The notes under the pieces were generated by a model. That model did no database searches. It had not been told where the DNA came from and saw nothing but the letters and a program-made list of their open reading frames with translations. From a virus: DNA of 64,000 bases. Both the position numbers and the translations under genes were made by a program. The stretch lies in IMG/VR virus record IMGVR_UViG_3300032242_002232, positions 1 to 64,000 of that record. One strand, given 5' to 3'. Positions 16,065 to 24,546 of the stretch are shown one piece after another. Positions within the stretch are counted from its first letter, which is position 1. Each line of letters begins with the position of its first letter.

Positions 16065-17782
16065 TAGAATCTCCTTCTTAGTTGTGAAATTCCAGAGGCA
16101 ACAATTGTGGCTACTAGAATCTTTTTAGCTTTTTTACGTGTAACTGGGGACATGTCATTGCCTATGTTTGCCAAAGCAACATACGCATGGTTTAGTGATT
16201 GAATCGCAGCACCTGCACCAGGGATAGCGTCAAGCGCTGCTGGTAGTTCTACAGGTGTTTCTACGATTGGTACGGCAACGTCTGGTGCGTTAAATGTTGT
16301 TCCGCCTGGTTGTCCGATAAATGTGTCCGTAATTGTAATTGCCTCAGGTGGGATAGGTAATCCTGAACCAGGTGGTGGCGGTGGTGGGGTCAAAGTTCCA
16401 TCCTCTTGAATTACCTGCGGTTGACTTTTAGTACCAAAGAACTCAATACCACCGTTTTCTACACCGGGTTTATCTTCCTGTATGTGCGGTATCAGCAGTT
16501 CCTTTGGCGCTTCTTTAGGTGTATCCTCTGGTAATTGGTTAGGGCTATTAGGTACAAGTCCATCTACAACAGGAGGTTCAGGTGCAGGAGCAGGAGCAGG
16601 TAAAGGTTCGGGAGCAGGTGCAGGTTCTGGTGCAGGCTCTGGCGCAGGCGCAGGATCTGGTGCGGGAGCAGGCTGAGGATCAGGTGCGGGTGTTGGGTCT
16701 GGCGCTGGCTCGGGCCCAGGAGCTGGCTCAGGTTGTGGGTCTGGGGCAGGTGCAGGAGCTGGGTCTGGTGCAGGGGCTGGATCGGGAGCGGGAGCGGGCT
16801 CGGTCTGAGGTTCTAGCGCAGGGGCAGGCTCAGGCTCTGGCGCAGGTTGCGGCGCAGGTTCTACAACAGGTGGCTGACTTACAGGCTCCGGCCTTGGAGC
16901 AGGATCCGGTTGAGGATTTACTGGGGCCGGGTCCACTGGTGGAGTTGTAGGCTGTGGAAGAATTGGGTCCGGAGATGGCGCCGGAGACGGCTGAGGCTTT
17001 GGAGAAGGCTGCACAGTTGGCGTTGGCGAAGGCGTTGGCAAAGGCTCGGGAGAAGAGGTAGGTGATGGAGAAGTGGTCACTGTTGCGGTATCTGATACCG
17101 ATGGTTGTATTGACTCCGGTGTGGGGGATGGTGTTGTTTGCGGTGTGGGTTTTATTGAAGAGGAGGGACTAGGAGATGGCGTTGGTTGCTGTGTTGGTTC
17201 TGGGCTTGGGCTCGGGCTTGGTGTTGGGCTATTGGTCGGCGATGCCGAGGGTGAAGCGCTTGCAGAAGGACTCGGATCACTTGTTAGAGTTGGTGATTGA
17301 GTTGGCTGAGGACTTGGCTTGGGAGTGGGGGTTTGAGTTGGTTTGGGAGCCTGTTCTGGAGCAAGACGAATTTTAACTCCATCTGAAAATGCAGAGTAGA
17401 TGTGGTCTGTGTCATCATCAGCCCTAACTCTAAAATCCCACATAGTTGCAGAAGGAACAATTTGATTTAATATTGCAACAGGTATATTAAATTCGGTTTT
17501 TAAAGATTGTTTATCTCCGCCATTACCTGTAGCCATACCAAAACCTGCTCCACAGCCGTTAAAATCTGTAGGGCAGTTAAAAAAAATTGCGTATCTTTCT
17601 ACTTTTCCTGTTTCTGGCGCTTCCCACTGAAGCTTAACAACCCCGTTATTAACTTCTACTTGAAGATTTGTGGGTGCAGAAAGTGTCGGCTCATCACCGA
17701 AGGCTGTTGATACGATTAGTACTGGGTAGAATGCTGCGAATAGTGCGACGGATAATGCTGCGAGTAGGCGCAGTGCTTTTAT
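16064..17782 (-). CDS. Secreted proline-rich protein with Fn3-like domain, probable ATA start
   Basis: About 572 residues. Residues 1-29 form a signal peptide-like segment (LRLLAALSVALFAAFYPVL). Residues about 33-140 look like a fibronectin type III domain (QVEVNNGVVKLQWEAP, then a FRVRADDDTD strand). Residues about 147-400 are Pro/Thr/Ser repeats then Pro/Ala/Asp/Glu repeats, a shape suited to span a cell wall. The C-terminus is basic (RKKAKK ... QLRRRF). The frame is open to a TAG at 17783 and has no ATG, GTG or TTG until the internal ATG at 17536. AAGGAG lies six bases upstream of an ATA at 17780-17782, which I take as the start. Function unknown. Confidence 0.7.
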   Translation of the reverse strand: MKALRLLAALSVALFAAFYPVLIVSTAFGDEPTLSAPTNLQVEVNNGVVKLQWEAPETGKVERYAIFFNCPTDFNGCGAGFGMATGNGGDKQSLKTEFNIPVAILNQIVPSATMWDFRVRADDDTDHIYSAFSDGVKIRLAPEQAPKPTQTPTPKPSPQPTQSPTLTSDPSPSASASPSASPTNSPTPSPSPSPEPTQQPTPSPSPSSSIKPTPQTTPSPTPESIQPSVSDTATVTTSPSPTSSPEPLPTPSPTPTVQPSPKPQPSPAPSPDPILPQPTTPPVDPAPVNPQPDPAPRPEPVSQPPVVEPAPQPAPEPEPAPALEPQTEPAPAPDPAPAPDPAPAPAPDPQPEPAPGPEPAPDPTPAPDPQPAPAPDPAPAPEPAPEPAPAPEPLPAPAPAPEPPVVDGLVPNSPNQLPEDTPKEAPKELLIPHIQEDKPGVENGGIEFFGTKSQPQVIQEDGTLTPPPPPPGSGLPIPPEAITITDTFIGQPGGTTFNAPDVAVPIVETPVELPAALDAIPGAGAAIQSLNHAYVALANIGNDMSPVTRKKAKKILVATIVASGISQLRRRF

Positions 17783-17878
17783 CTAAGTCTCCTTCTGTCA
17801 GTACATGAGTTTAGCATTACAAGGTGTATTATTAAGGGCATATTAGTGTCACTGTACCTACAAACCCCGGAGAACTTA

Positions 17879-18211
17879 ATGACCGCTTCTGACTGGGCAA
17901 CAATTGTTTACTCTTATTTTTTTGTAACTGCCGGTATCGGGGGAGGTTTGTGGTTCGTGTTAAAGAAAGCAATCCAGCACGTAGTAGAAGAAAATAGGGC
18001 AAAAACTAAAGAAGCTATGGCAGAAGCCTCTATAGAGCTTCGACACAATGGTGGCAGCTCCCTAGTAGATGTGGTAAAGTTACAACTATTACCACTAGTC
18101 CAAGAGCTAAGAGCAGGCCAAGTAGAAATTGGTCAAACTGTTTCAAAGCTTGAAGGAAAATTTGAACAACATATTGAGGAGCACTCATGGCCAACGCAGC
18201 AACGGTTGTAG
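17879..18211 (+). CDS. Holin-like protein with one membrane helix and coiled coil
   Basis: Product of 110 residues. An N-terminal hydrophobic segment (IVYSYFFVTAGIGGGLWFVL) is followed by a long charged helix (VVEENRAKTKEAMAEA ... VSKLEGKFEQHIEEH). This matches one-helix holin-like or phage membrane proteins and it overlaps the endolysin gene by 25 bases. The start was placed at ATG 17879 after CGGAG; a GTG at 17846 would add 11 residues. Confidence 0.6.
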   Translation: MTASDWATIVYSYFFVTAGIGGGLWFVLKKAIQHVVEENRAKTKEAMAEASIELRHNGGSSLVDVVKLQLLPLVQELRAGQVEIGQTVSKLEGKFEQHIEEHSWPTQQRL

Positions 18212-18681
18212 CCACAGCAAAGAAGTACGCTGATCAGGCTTACAAAGAAGGAACAAATAACGACACAGTATTTGGTATTTGGTACGGAATGAACCACCAA
18301 CCTTGGTGCGCAATGTTTGTATCTAAATGCTTTGACGAAGCAGGGCTTGCGCCACTGGTGGCCGCTTCTACAAAAAAAGGTTTTGCAGCTTGCAATGCAG
18401 GCTTTGCATGGTTTCAAAAGAATAATCAAATTGTCCCAGTAGGTAAAGCGCAAGCCGGGGATATCGTATTTTTTAATTTTGATGCTGACGTCCATACAGC
18501 AGAACATGTTGGTATCGTCGTATCAAACGATGGTAAGGGGACCCTAACCACCGTAGAAGGAAACACCTCAGGCGAGTCTCATACCGGTGGTTCCCAAGCT
18601 AATGGAGACGGTGTTTTTATTCGTCACCGCGCTTACTCCTTGGTAATGGGCATTGCCCGGCCAAAATATCCTGTAGCTTAG
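18187..18681 (+). CDS. CHAP-domain endolysin
   Basis: A 164-residue amidase/endopeptidase that cuts peptidoglycan to release progeny. CHAP motifs: catalytic Cys41 in QPWCAMFVSKCF, His107 in AEHVGIVV, and Glu124/Asn126 in VEGNTS. No signal peptide is present, so it needs a holin for export. GAGGAG precedes ATG 18187. It lacks an obvious cell-wall-binding domain, unlike many actinophage lysins. Confidence 0.85.
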   Translation: MANAATVVATAKKYADQAYKEGTNNDTVFGIWYGMNHQPWCAMFVSKCFDEAGLAPLVAASTKKGFAACNAGFAWFQKNNQIVPVGKAQAGDIVFFNFDADVHTAEHVGIVVSNDGKGTLTTVEGNTSGESHTGGSQANGDGVFIRHRAYSLVMGIARPKYPVA

Positions 18682-18716
18682 GTGTAAGATATAGCTACCC
18701 TATCGAAAGAGGAAAC

Positions 18717-18911
18717 ATGAATTCAAAAGCACTTCAGGCACTAGTAGCTTCATATGCTCGTACCGCTGTATCAGCAGCACTTGGTATGTATATGGCTGGT
18801 CATACAGACGTTAAGTCAATTGGTATGGCAGCAGCCGGCGCAGTGGCTGGCCCATTGCTTCGCGCACTTAATCCAAAAGATGCAGCTTTTGGTATTGGCG
18901 CATCCAAGTAA
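18717..18911 (+). CDS. Small membrane protein, holin candidate
   Basis: Product of 64 residues with an alanine/glycine-rich helix (ARTAVSAALGMYMAG) and a second weaker segment (IGMAAAGAVAGPLLRAL). It follows the endolysin by 36 bases with AAAGAGG upstream and precedes a terminator, the usual place for an actinophage holin. Hydrophobicity is moderate, so the call is tentative. Confidence 0.6.
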   Translation: MNSKALQALVASYARTAVSAALGMYMAGHTDVKSIGMAAAGAVAGPLLRALNPKDAAFGIGASK

Positions 18912-18927
18912 CATATTAATGTAAATG

Positions 18928-18959
18928 GCGGGAGGTAAACCCTCCCGCTTTTTGCTTTT
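18928..18959 (+). terminator. Rho-independent terminator after lysis genes
   Basis: An 8-bp stem (GCGGGAGG with CCTCCCGC), a loop of five bases, and TTTTTGCTTTT. It closes the lysis module before the gene at 18977. Confidence 0.85.
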
Positions 18960-18976
18960 AAGCGTAGAATTACAGC

Positions 18977-19522
18977 ATGCCTCAATCACATCAAAACTGG
19001 CAGTACCTTGGAGCTAATGGCTACGTAGGTGCTTACACAACCACAGGCGGTGGCGGTACCCCAGTCATTCCTCGTTCCGATCTTGATTTTTTGCGGCTTG
19101 GTGTTGGTCGTACTCCCGAGGCAGAATATCCAGATGGCTACCTAGGAACTATTCGTTCTCGTCGTGACGATCGTGGTCGCGCATCATCCACATCAGATAC
19201 AGTTTTAGATTCACTTAAGAATAGACAAAATCAACGTGGATACCAACGCGGTGTTCACAAGGGTGAAAGAATTGATCAAGCTCAATATTTTTGGCCTGAA
19301 GGATTAGCGCCAGATCGCAGATTAAAACAAAATCTTTATTCAGTAGAGTATGTAGATGGCGGCATTGCTATGAAAGTAAACCGCAATACCCCTAAGATGA
19401 AGTTAGCTCCAGCCCCACACCTTGTTAACGACGGTAAAGCAAACATTTCAGCTAATGTACCCGCAGAGTTTAACCCAACAGTTTCTCGCCAGTTCACTCA
19501 CCTACGACCACATTGGAACTAA
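18977..19522 (+). CDS. Unknown protein, possibly virion-associated
   Basis: Product of 181 residues, rich in Gly, Arg, Asn and Pro (GTPVIPRSDLDFLRLGVGR, RNTPKMKLAPAPH) and probably extended. It opens a new plus-strand run after a terminator and is followed with no gap by the next gene. No family recognised. Confidence 0.6.
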   Translation: MPQSHQNWQYLGANGYVGAYTTTGGGGTPVIPRSDLDFLRLGVGRTPEAEYPDGYLGTIRSRRDDRGRASSTSDTVLDSLKNRQNQRGYQRGVHKGERIDQAQYFWPEGLAPDRRLKQNLYSVEYVDGGIAMKVNRNTPKMKLAPAPHLVNDGKANISANVPAEFNPTVSRQFTHLRPHWN

Positions 19523-19885
19523 ATGAATAGCCCAGACGGAGTATATGATCACTCTAAAGGCCGCCCAATTGTTGGTGAAACAAATGAGCAAGAAATTAGA
19601 TATGACTATATTGGCCCATTTGCAACAGTTCAAGACTCTCTTATATCACGAGCGTTAAATGCTATTACAATGCCAGGTGATCGTCTTCAAGAAATTGTTA
19701 GACCAAATCTTCCACAAATACAGTTACTACCAGCTCAAATGGGGTATAGGACTCGAGCACTCGGCATTAGAGATGTTATAAATGTTAATGAAGATTTCTC
19801 ACCAAATCCAGTTCGTGTAGATACCTATGGATCCGCCGGAGCCCAGGGAACAGCTCGCAACGCTCAAGGGCAAGGGTTTTGGTAA
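19523..19885 (+). CDS. Unknown small protein
   Basis: Product of 120 residues starting immediately after the previous stop. It has a conserved-looking helix with DSLISRALNAITMPGDRL and a Gly/Ala/Gln-rich C-terminus (GSAGAQGTARNAQGQG). The stop overlaps the next start (TAATG). Function unknown. Confidence 0.6.
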   Translation: MNSPDGVYDHSKGRPIVGETNEQEIRYDYIGPFATVQDSLISRALNAITMPGDRLQEIVRPNLPQIQLLPAQMGYRTRALGIRDVINVNEDFSPNPVRVDTYGSAGAQGTARNAQGQGFW

Positions 19886-20064
19886 TGGAGCACGAGCAGA
19901 TCTACACAGAAACTATATATGGTGGGTCAAAAGAGTGCCCTGGTTGTGGCTCATCTATGACCCCAGTAGCCTCAACTTTTGCCGGGTCTACCGGTAAGTG
20001 TTCAGACTGCCGCAATCGTGGCCATGAAAAGAATCTTAAAGCCGCAATGGCAAAACCGCGGTAG
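19885..20064 (+). CDS. Zinc-ribbon microprotein
   Basis: Product of 59 residues with two CxxC knuckles (CPGC near residue 18, CSDC near 39) spaced for a zinc ribbon, then a basic tail. ATG 19885 overlaps the previous stop. Function unknown. Confidence 0.6.
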   Translation: MEHEQIYTETIYGGSKECPGCGSSMTPVASTFAGSTGKCSDCRNRGHEKNLKAAMAKPR

Positions 20065-20122
20065 TTACACAGACAATCTGCCATAATTAAGGGAAAATAC
20101 AAGGATCTAAGGAAGGATTACT

Positions 20123-20644
20123 ATGGCACGCGAGCAGTTTAACCATGAGTGGGACCCAAAAAAGAAGAAAAAAGATGAGTCCGCTAGGGACAAGAAGTAC
20201 CCTCTGAATCCTGATAAGAAGGCTCCTTATAAAGGCACGCCTAATCCTAAGCCTGGTAATAATTATAACGAGCAGCATGATGTTTCTATGGGTGGAAAAA
20301 AAGAACCAAAGCATACAAACCCAGAAAAACCTAAACCTAAACCAAAAAATCCTTACAATGAAATACGCCACGCTTCTGATATGTCACATAAAAAAGATCC
20401 TCATAAAAATCCAGAAAAACCTAAAGGAACAGAAAAACCTAATCCTAAAAAAGGGTACCCTACTGATGACCTTTTCAAAAAGATGCAAGATCATAAGAAG
20501 TCTGTAAAGATTGAGCCACTTAAGAAAAAGACCACAGAGTCTGTACTTAAAGAAAAGATGGAAGCTAAAGAAAAGCTTAAGAAGAAATCTCCTAAGTCTC
20601 GTGCACGCCCAATGTTGCCAAAGACAAAGAAGAAGAAAAAATGA
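20123..20644 (+). CDS. Lysine/proline-rich basic protein
   Basis: Product of 173 residues, about one third lysine, with repeated NPEKPK/PKPK-type motifs and no hydrophobic core, so it should be disordered and bind nucleic acid. A strong AAGGAAGG site precedes ATG 20123. The next gene overlaps its stop. It may condense DNA or enter the virion; this is inference from composition. Confidence 0.6.
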   Translation: MAREQFNHEWDPKKKKKDESARDKKYPLNPDKKAPYKGTPNPKPGNNYNEQHDVSMGGKKEPKHTNPEKPKPKPKNPYNEIRHASDMSHKKDPHKNPEKPKGTEKPNPKKGYPTDDLFKKMQDHKKSVKIEPLKKKTTESVLKEKMEAKEKLKKKSPKSRARPMLPKTKKKKK

Positions 20645-20856
20645 AAGCTAGATCTCGCAGGGAGGGGCTTCCACGTAGAGAACATGAGTCAAAGCGTAAA
20701 GCTAACCCTGTTCGTGATCACTATAAGACTATGTCTAATTATCATATTAGCCCTATGGTGTTAGAAGATATCTCTAAAGAATCTGAAAGAAAGCACCAAG
20801 AAAAAAATGATGCTGGAATGAAAAAATTAAAAGCATGGGGAGGACCAAACTCATGA
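20641..20856 (+). CDS. Small basic protein
   Basis: Product of 71 residues with a highly basic start (KARSRREGLPRREHESKRK) and a short helical centre. It overlaps the previous stop (ATGA) and the next start. It shares the motif style of the following gene (RREMDPRR..., RDHYKTM versus RNHEKTM), which suggests the two are related or co-functioning. Confidence 0.6.
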   Translation: MKARSRREGLPRREHESKRKANPVRDHYKTMSNYHISPMVLEDISKESERKHQEKNDAGMKKLKAWGGPNS

Positions 20857-21182
20857 GTAAACCACGTAGAGAGATGGACCCACGCCGTACAGCTAAGTCT
20901 ATTCGTAATCATGAAAAGACTATGCAAGCCTATGGAAATGCTTCCGGTTGGTTAAGATTAAACAGCAAAGCTTTTGATAACAAGTACGAGACTCATGATA
21001 TTGACGCTATCTACCCTTCCGTAGAACGCGGTGACCGGCCTGCCGGAGATGTTATTCACCCTAAGAATAGTAATCCTCGCAGAGACGCGGAAATGGGTGC
21101 TGTTATGAAGTCTGATAGTGAAAAGTCACGTATTGGACATACAATTGGTAAAGGCCACGTAGCTAAAGCTAGAAAAGGATAA
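20853..21182 (+). CDS. Small basic protein
   Basis: Product of 109 residues with a basic N-terminus (SKPRREMDPRRTAKSIRNHEK) resembling its upstream neighbour, and a middle with SVERGDRPAGD. The start at ATG 20853 overlaps the previous stop and follows GGGAGG. Function unknown. Confidence 0.6.
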   Translation: MSKPRREMDPRRTAKSIRNHEKTMQAYGNASGWLRLNSKAFDNKYETHDIDAIYPSVERGDRPAGDVIHPKNSNPRRDAEMGAVMKSDSEKSRIGHTIGKGHVAKARKG

Positions 21183-21185
21183 ATA

Positions 21186-21458
21186 ATGGCAACTAACGAA
21201 TCACGCTCACTAAACGAGGGCCTCAATGAAGGCTCTACAGATGGCAAGTACCGCAAGGTGCGCCCTAATACAGAGGTAGACCCTGGTATGGGCGATGAGA
21301 TCGTGCGTGCAAATCGCAGTGCTCTCAATCCTTACTGGAACTATGACTACATCGACCAAGAGTCAGCTACTAAGGTGTCTCCAGGAAAGATTACGGCTAC
21401 AAGCTCAACTCGTCGTATTTCAGACTCATACACTAATAAGATGGGCCCAACTCTTTAA
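21186..21458 (+). CDS. Small hydrophilic protein
   Basis: Product of 90 residues, polar and probably extended, with NEGLNEGSTDGKYRKVRPN and ALNPYWNYDYIDQ. It begins three bases after the previous stop. No family recognised. Confidence 0.55.
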   Translation: MATNESRSLNEGLNEGSTDGKYRKVRPNTEVDPGMGDEIVRANRSALNPYWNYDYIDQESATKVSPGKITATSSTRRISDSYTNKMGPTL

Positions 21459-21467
21459 GGAGCCGAC

Positions 21468-21638
21468 ATGGCAAAAAAGCCGGGAATAAAAAAATCCCCA
21501 GCCCTTAAAGTTGTTAAGAAAGTGGCCGGACGTTTAGACAACCTTATTATGGGGTCAACACATGATGCTCCGTCATCCCACCCTGTCCATAATAAAGATT
21601 TACTGGATCGCAAATTTAAAGATATGCAGGGCAAATAA
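21468..21638 (+). CDS. Small basic protein
   Basis: Product of 56 residues with a lysine-rich amphipathic start (KKPGIKKSPALKVVKKVAG). AAGGAG stands seven bases before ATG 21468, and the stop overlaps the next start (TAATG). Function unknown. Confidence 0.6.
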   Translation: MAKKPGIKKSPALKVVKKVAGRLDNLIMGSTHDAPSSHPVHNKDLLDRKFKDMQGK

Positions 21639-22204
21639 TGGCAGGCAAGTCTCAGTTAGATGGTGCTGCCAGCAAAACCTATTCAAGTTGTCACGGTACT
21701 GGTTGCGAAAGTCCTGCTCGTAAAGCTGTAATGCTTACTTCTATTGACGAACAAGGATCTGAAGCTCACATTGTCCCCCTATGTAAAAACTGTGAGACTA
21801 AAGCACATAAAAATGCTGCAAAACGCGGCCTTGCTGCGCCACAATCTACACGTTTGACAAAGCAAATGGCCCAAAACCTTCGAGGTATGGACGGAGACAC
21901 TCGCCCAATTAATCCTCATAAAGCCAATAAAGAAAGACTTCAAGGCAAGCGTCCAGTTAACAGTAGTCGTAAACATCTTGTAGGACAAGCCCCTGAGTCT
22001 ATGACAAAAGCTCATACAATTAAGATTAATCAACTTGACCCAGAAAGAGCTATGCCTATCAGTGCAGTAGATAGTGATACTCCAATTGGTCGTGCTTACA
22101 GAGACCGTCACATGGAGGTAGCAAAACGACGCAGAACACCTCAACAAAGAGCTGAAATTATTAATCAAGCTATTAAGGGTGTTTACGAAGGCAAGCATGA
22201 GTGA
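21638..22204 (+). CDS. Zinc-binding basic protein
   Basis: Product of 188 residues. The N-terminal part has CHGTGC and CKNC pairs with His residues, a plausible zinc site; the rest is basic and polar. Start and end both overlap neighbours. It may be a virion or nucleic-acid-binding protein; no family recognised. Confidence 0.6.
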   Translation: MAGKSQLDGAASKTYSSCHGTGCESPARKAVMLTSIDEQGSEAHIVPLCKNCETKAHKNAAKRGLAAPQSTRLTKQMAQNLRGMDGDTRPINPHKANKERLQGKRPVNSSRKHLVGQAPESMTKAHTIKINQLDPERAMPISAVDSDTPIGRAYRDRHMEVAKRRRTPQQRAEIINQAIKGVYEGKHE

Positions 22205-22634
22205 AAAAAAAGGTAAAAAATCAGCCCGTCTTGTAACTGGCGCTGTCCCTTTAAGAGTACATTTAGAAGCTTTAAAACAATCAAATGACAAGTATTTAAA
22301 AGACACCGGAAAATCCCAGTTTAATATTGATTCCGGTGAAGGTTCCGCTGGAGCTCAAACTCAAGCAGGATACGAATTAGCTAAGAAGTCTAAAGTTTAT
22401 TATTTTAGAAATCCCGGCAGAAATCGATCTGAACGAGAGGCCGGCGCTGTTCAGCCTGCATACATAAAAGAAGAAAAGATGGATAAGGGCCGAGACCAGG
22501 TTGTTAGTGGAGATATTAAGATTTCTAAGCGTCGTAAAGCTTTTGAAGAGGCTATTGCACCCCGTGTTGAGAAAATTGAGCAAGAGTACTTTGCTAATAA
22601 AGCTGCCGCCGGTAAGGAAATTAAGTTTAAATAG
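22197..22634 (+). CDS. Basic helical protein
   Basis: Product of 145 residues, starting at ATG 22197 inside the end of the previous gene. It has a very basic start (SEKKGKKSARL) and a charged helical C-terminus (RVEKIEQEYFANKAAAGKE). It is the last of the basic-protein run before a short spacer. Function unknown. Confidence 0.6.
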   Translation: MSEKKGKKSARLVTGAVPLRVHLEALKQSNDKYLKDTGKSQFNIDSGEGSAGAQTQAGYELAKKSKVYYFRNPGRNRSEREAGAVQPAYIKEEKMDKGRDQVVSGDIKISKRRKAFEEAIAPRVEKIEQEYFANKAAAGKEIKFK

Positions 22635-22692
22635 GGGTAGATTATCCCCACAACTTATTCTGGTAGAGTAGTTCTCCTATTGAAGGAGTGCT

Positions 22693-23271
22693 ATGAGCGA
22701 TCTATTTGGAAGTGCCAAAAGCCCTGCTGATCTTGGCGGGGAGTATATTGAAGTAAAAGACGACAGCGATAAAATTCGTCTACTTTACTGCTGGGATTGT
22801 AAAACCATCGAGGAATTACCTGATTTTGAAGGAAATCCCGATGATGACATTACTCTAGAATTTGCTATTGAAAAGCATGAGTCTGCTGGAATTAAACATG
22901 CGGGTTCATTACTAAAAGTTGGAAGTGAAACTTGGGGCAAGGAAGCTGCGCGTAAGCAGATAATTAAGAGTTTACGAGATCAAGCAGGAGGCCTAGGAGG
23001 CGGACTTGCAGATATTGATCCAGAGTACTACCACACTAAATCAACCTTTGGTGAAGATGCTATGAAGTGTTACGACCTACACTTGCGCCCTGCAGGAATG
23101 TGCGCAGACTATGGTTCAGACCGCAAGAAGATCGTACCAAAGACTCAGGCAGATCGTAAAGAGTTGGGACTTCCTGTCTCAACCACTAGTATTTACCTGT
23201 GTGACTTCTGTGTAGTGAAGTCGTTCGTAGTAACAAAACAACGTAAACAAGCCGGCATGTATAACGATTAG
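22693..23271 (+). CDS. Unknown protein with two CxxC pairs
   Basis: Product of 192 residues. CWDC near residue 33 and CDFC near residue 170 could join into a zinc-binding unit, with two further Cys in between (KCYDLH, MCADYG). GAAGGAG precedes ATG 22693. It lies between the basic-protein run and the nucleotide-metabolism genes. Role unknown. Confidence 0.6.
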   Translation: MSDLFGSAKSPADLGGEYIEVKDDSDKIRLLYCWDCKTIEELPDFEGNPDDDITLEFAIEKHESAGIKHAGSLLKVGSETWGKEAARKQIIKSLRDQAGGLGGGLADIDPEYYHTKSTFGEDAMKCYDLHLRPAGMCADYGSDRKKIVPKTQADRKELGLPVSTTSIYLCDFCVVKSFVVTKQRKQAGMYND

Positions 23272-23280
23272 GAGCAACAA

Positions 23281-23580
23281 ATGACAGAAGTAACAGTAGA
23301 TGACGCAACAATTGTAAATGAAGATGGAACAACTAACGATCAGAAGAGTGCATTACCAAATATTAAGTTTGGTTTTGTAGTTCTTGTAGATACAGACGGA
23401 ACAATGTATATTGAACGTAACAAGGCAGCAATTGCTGGAGTAGACGTAGAACGTGACGCCACCCTAATTGAAGTTCGTCGTTATTGCCAAGAGGTTCTAT
23501 TCGATCTCGCAGCACAAGCCGCTGCCGAATACACCACTCTTCGTCTATCCCCACCAGCTTCACAGGAGCCTACTAACTAA
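23281..23580 (+). CDS. Unknown small acidic protein
   Basis: Product of 99 residues with an acidic disordered start and a compact core (FGFVVLVDTDGTMYIER ... EVRRYCQEVLFDLAAQ), an alpha/beta pattern. GGAGC precedes ATG 23281. No family recognised. Confidence 0.6.
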   Translation: MTEVTVDDATIVNEDGTTNDQKSALPNIKFGFVVLVDTDGTMYIERNKAAIAGVDVERDATLIEVRRYCQEVLFDLAAQAAAEYTTLRLSPPASQEPTN

Positions 23581-23613
23581 GACGTAACGACAAAAAAGGT
23601 AGATAATTAGACC

Positions 23614-24546
23614 ATGGACAAAGACAGGCTTTTGGCTAAATTTGGTGAAGTGGTTGATATATCTCCAGGGTCAACCTCATACTTCAGCACGCCTGATGCG
23701 GGTTTAGATCCAAACCTTTTTATCGGTAATCACATAAAGCCTTGGGTTAGAAATAACATAGTCCGAATTTTATTTGATCACTTATCTCTTCAGTACTCCG
23801 GACCCAGCAAGTGGGCACATGTATGGCTTGCTGGTTCCGGTGTTTCTTACCAATGGTCTGCACACAGAGATCCTGGTGATTTAGACTGCTTGGTTGGTAT
23901 TAATTATCCAGTTTTTAGACAAGCTAACTTAGAATACGCAGGTTTATCCAATGTTGAGATCGCTTCGATGTTCAATGAGGGTTTTAATGAAGACCTCTTA
24001 CCAGAAACCAAAAACTGGAATGGGTATGAGCTCACCTACTACGTCAACCCTCAGTCAGATATCAAGGATATTAACCCGTACGCTGCTTACGATCTTACTG
24101 AAGATAGTTGGACGGTAGAGCCAAACCCATCAGACCACGCACCTTTTTCTCGTGCTTGGGAACAACAAGCTAATCGTGATTACAATGTTGCTATGGAATT
24201 AGTGTCTAGATATCAACTTGCTTTAGCAGATATTAAGTCTGCACCAAACGACGCTTATAGACTTAATGCTGAAAGACGTTTGATGCTAGCGGTGGACCAA
24301 GCAGTAGCAGTGTATGATGATATACATTCTGGGCGTAAAGAAGCCTTTAGCTCTACAGGTGCGGGTTATTATGATTTTCACAACTATAGGTGGCAAGCCG
24401 GTAAAAAATCTGGCGTAGTTCAAGCTTTGAAGGCAATAAAAAGTTATAAAGATGAGATTCAAAAAGAAAGTCAATTAGAACTATACGGCGTGGAACTTCC
24501 AACAGCCCGAACCCTTATTAGAAGAGTAGCGCAGAAGAAAAAATGA
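23614..24546 (+). CDS. Nucleotidyltransferase-fold protein
   Basis: Product of 310 residues. The pattern LAGSGVSYQW followed by DPGDLDC (Gly74-Ser75 and Asp89-x-Asp91) is the hallmark of the polymerase-beta-like nucleotidyltransferase fold. The C-terminal half is helical. Actinophages often carry such proteins, whose substrates (tRNA, antibiotics or other) are unknown. It overlaps the HAD-like gene by four bases, suggesting they work together. Confidence 0.7.
   Translation: MDKDRLLAKFGEVVDISPGSTSYFSTPDAGLDPNLFIGNHIKPWVRNNIVRILFDHLSLQYSGPSKWAHVWLAGSGVSYQWSAHRDPGDLDCLVGINYPVFRQANLEYAGLSNVEIASMFNEGFNEDLLPETKNWNGYELTYYVNPQSDIKDINPYAAYDLTEDSWTVEPNPSDHAPFSRAWEQQANRDYNVAMELVSRYQLALADIKSAPNDAYRLNAERRLMLAVDQAVAVYDDIHSGRKEAFSSTGAGYYDFHNYRWQAGKKSGVVQALKAIKSYKDEIQKESQLELYGVELPTARTLIRRVAQKKK

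Noticed and set aside
16482-17376. Long open frames on the plus strand opposite the proline-rich gene
   Set aside because: They arise from the Pro/Ala/Asp codon bias of the minus-strand repeats; products are Gly/Val/Gln repeats without ribosome sites.
22640-22660. DnaA-box-like TTATCCCCACA
   Set aside because: It does not match TTATCCACA exactly and stands alone, with no iterons or AT-rich unwinding region.
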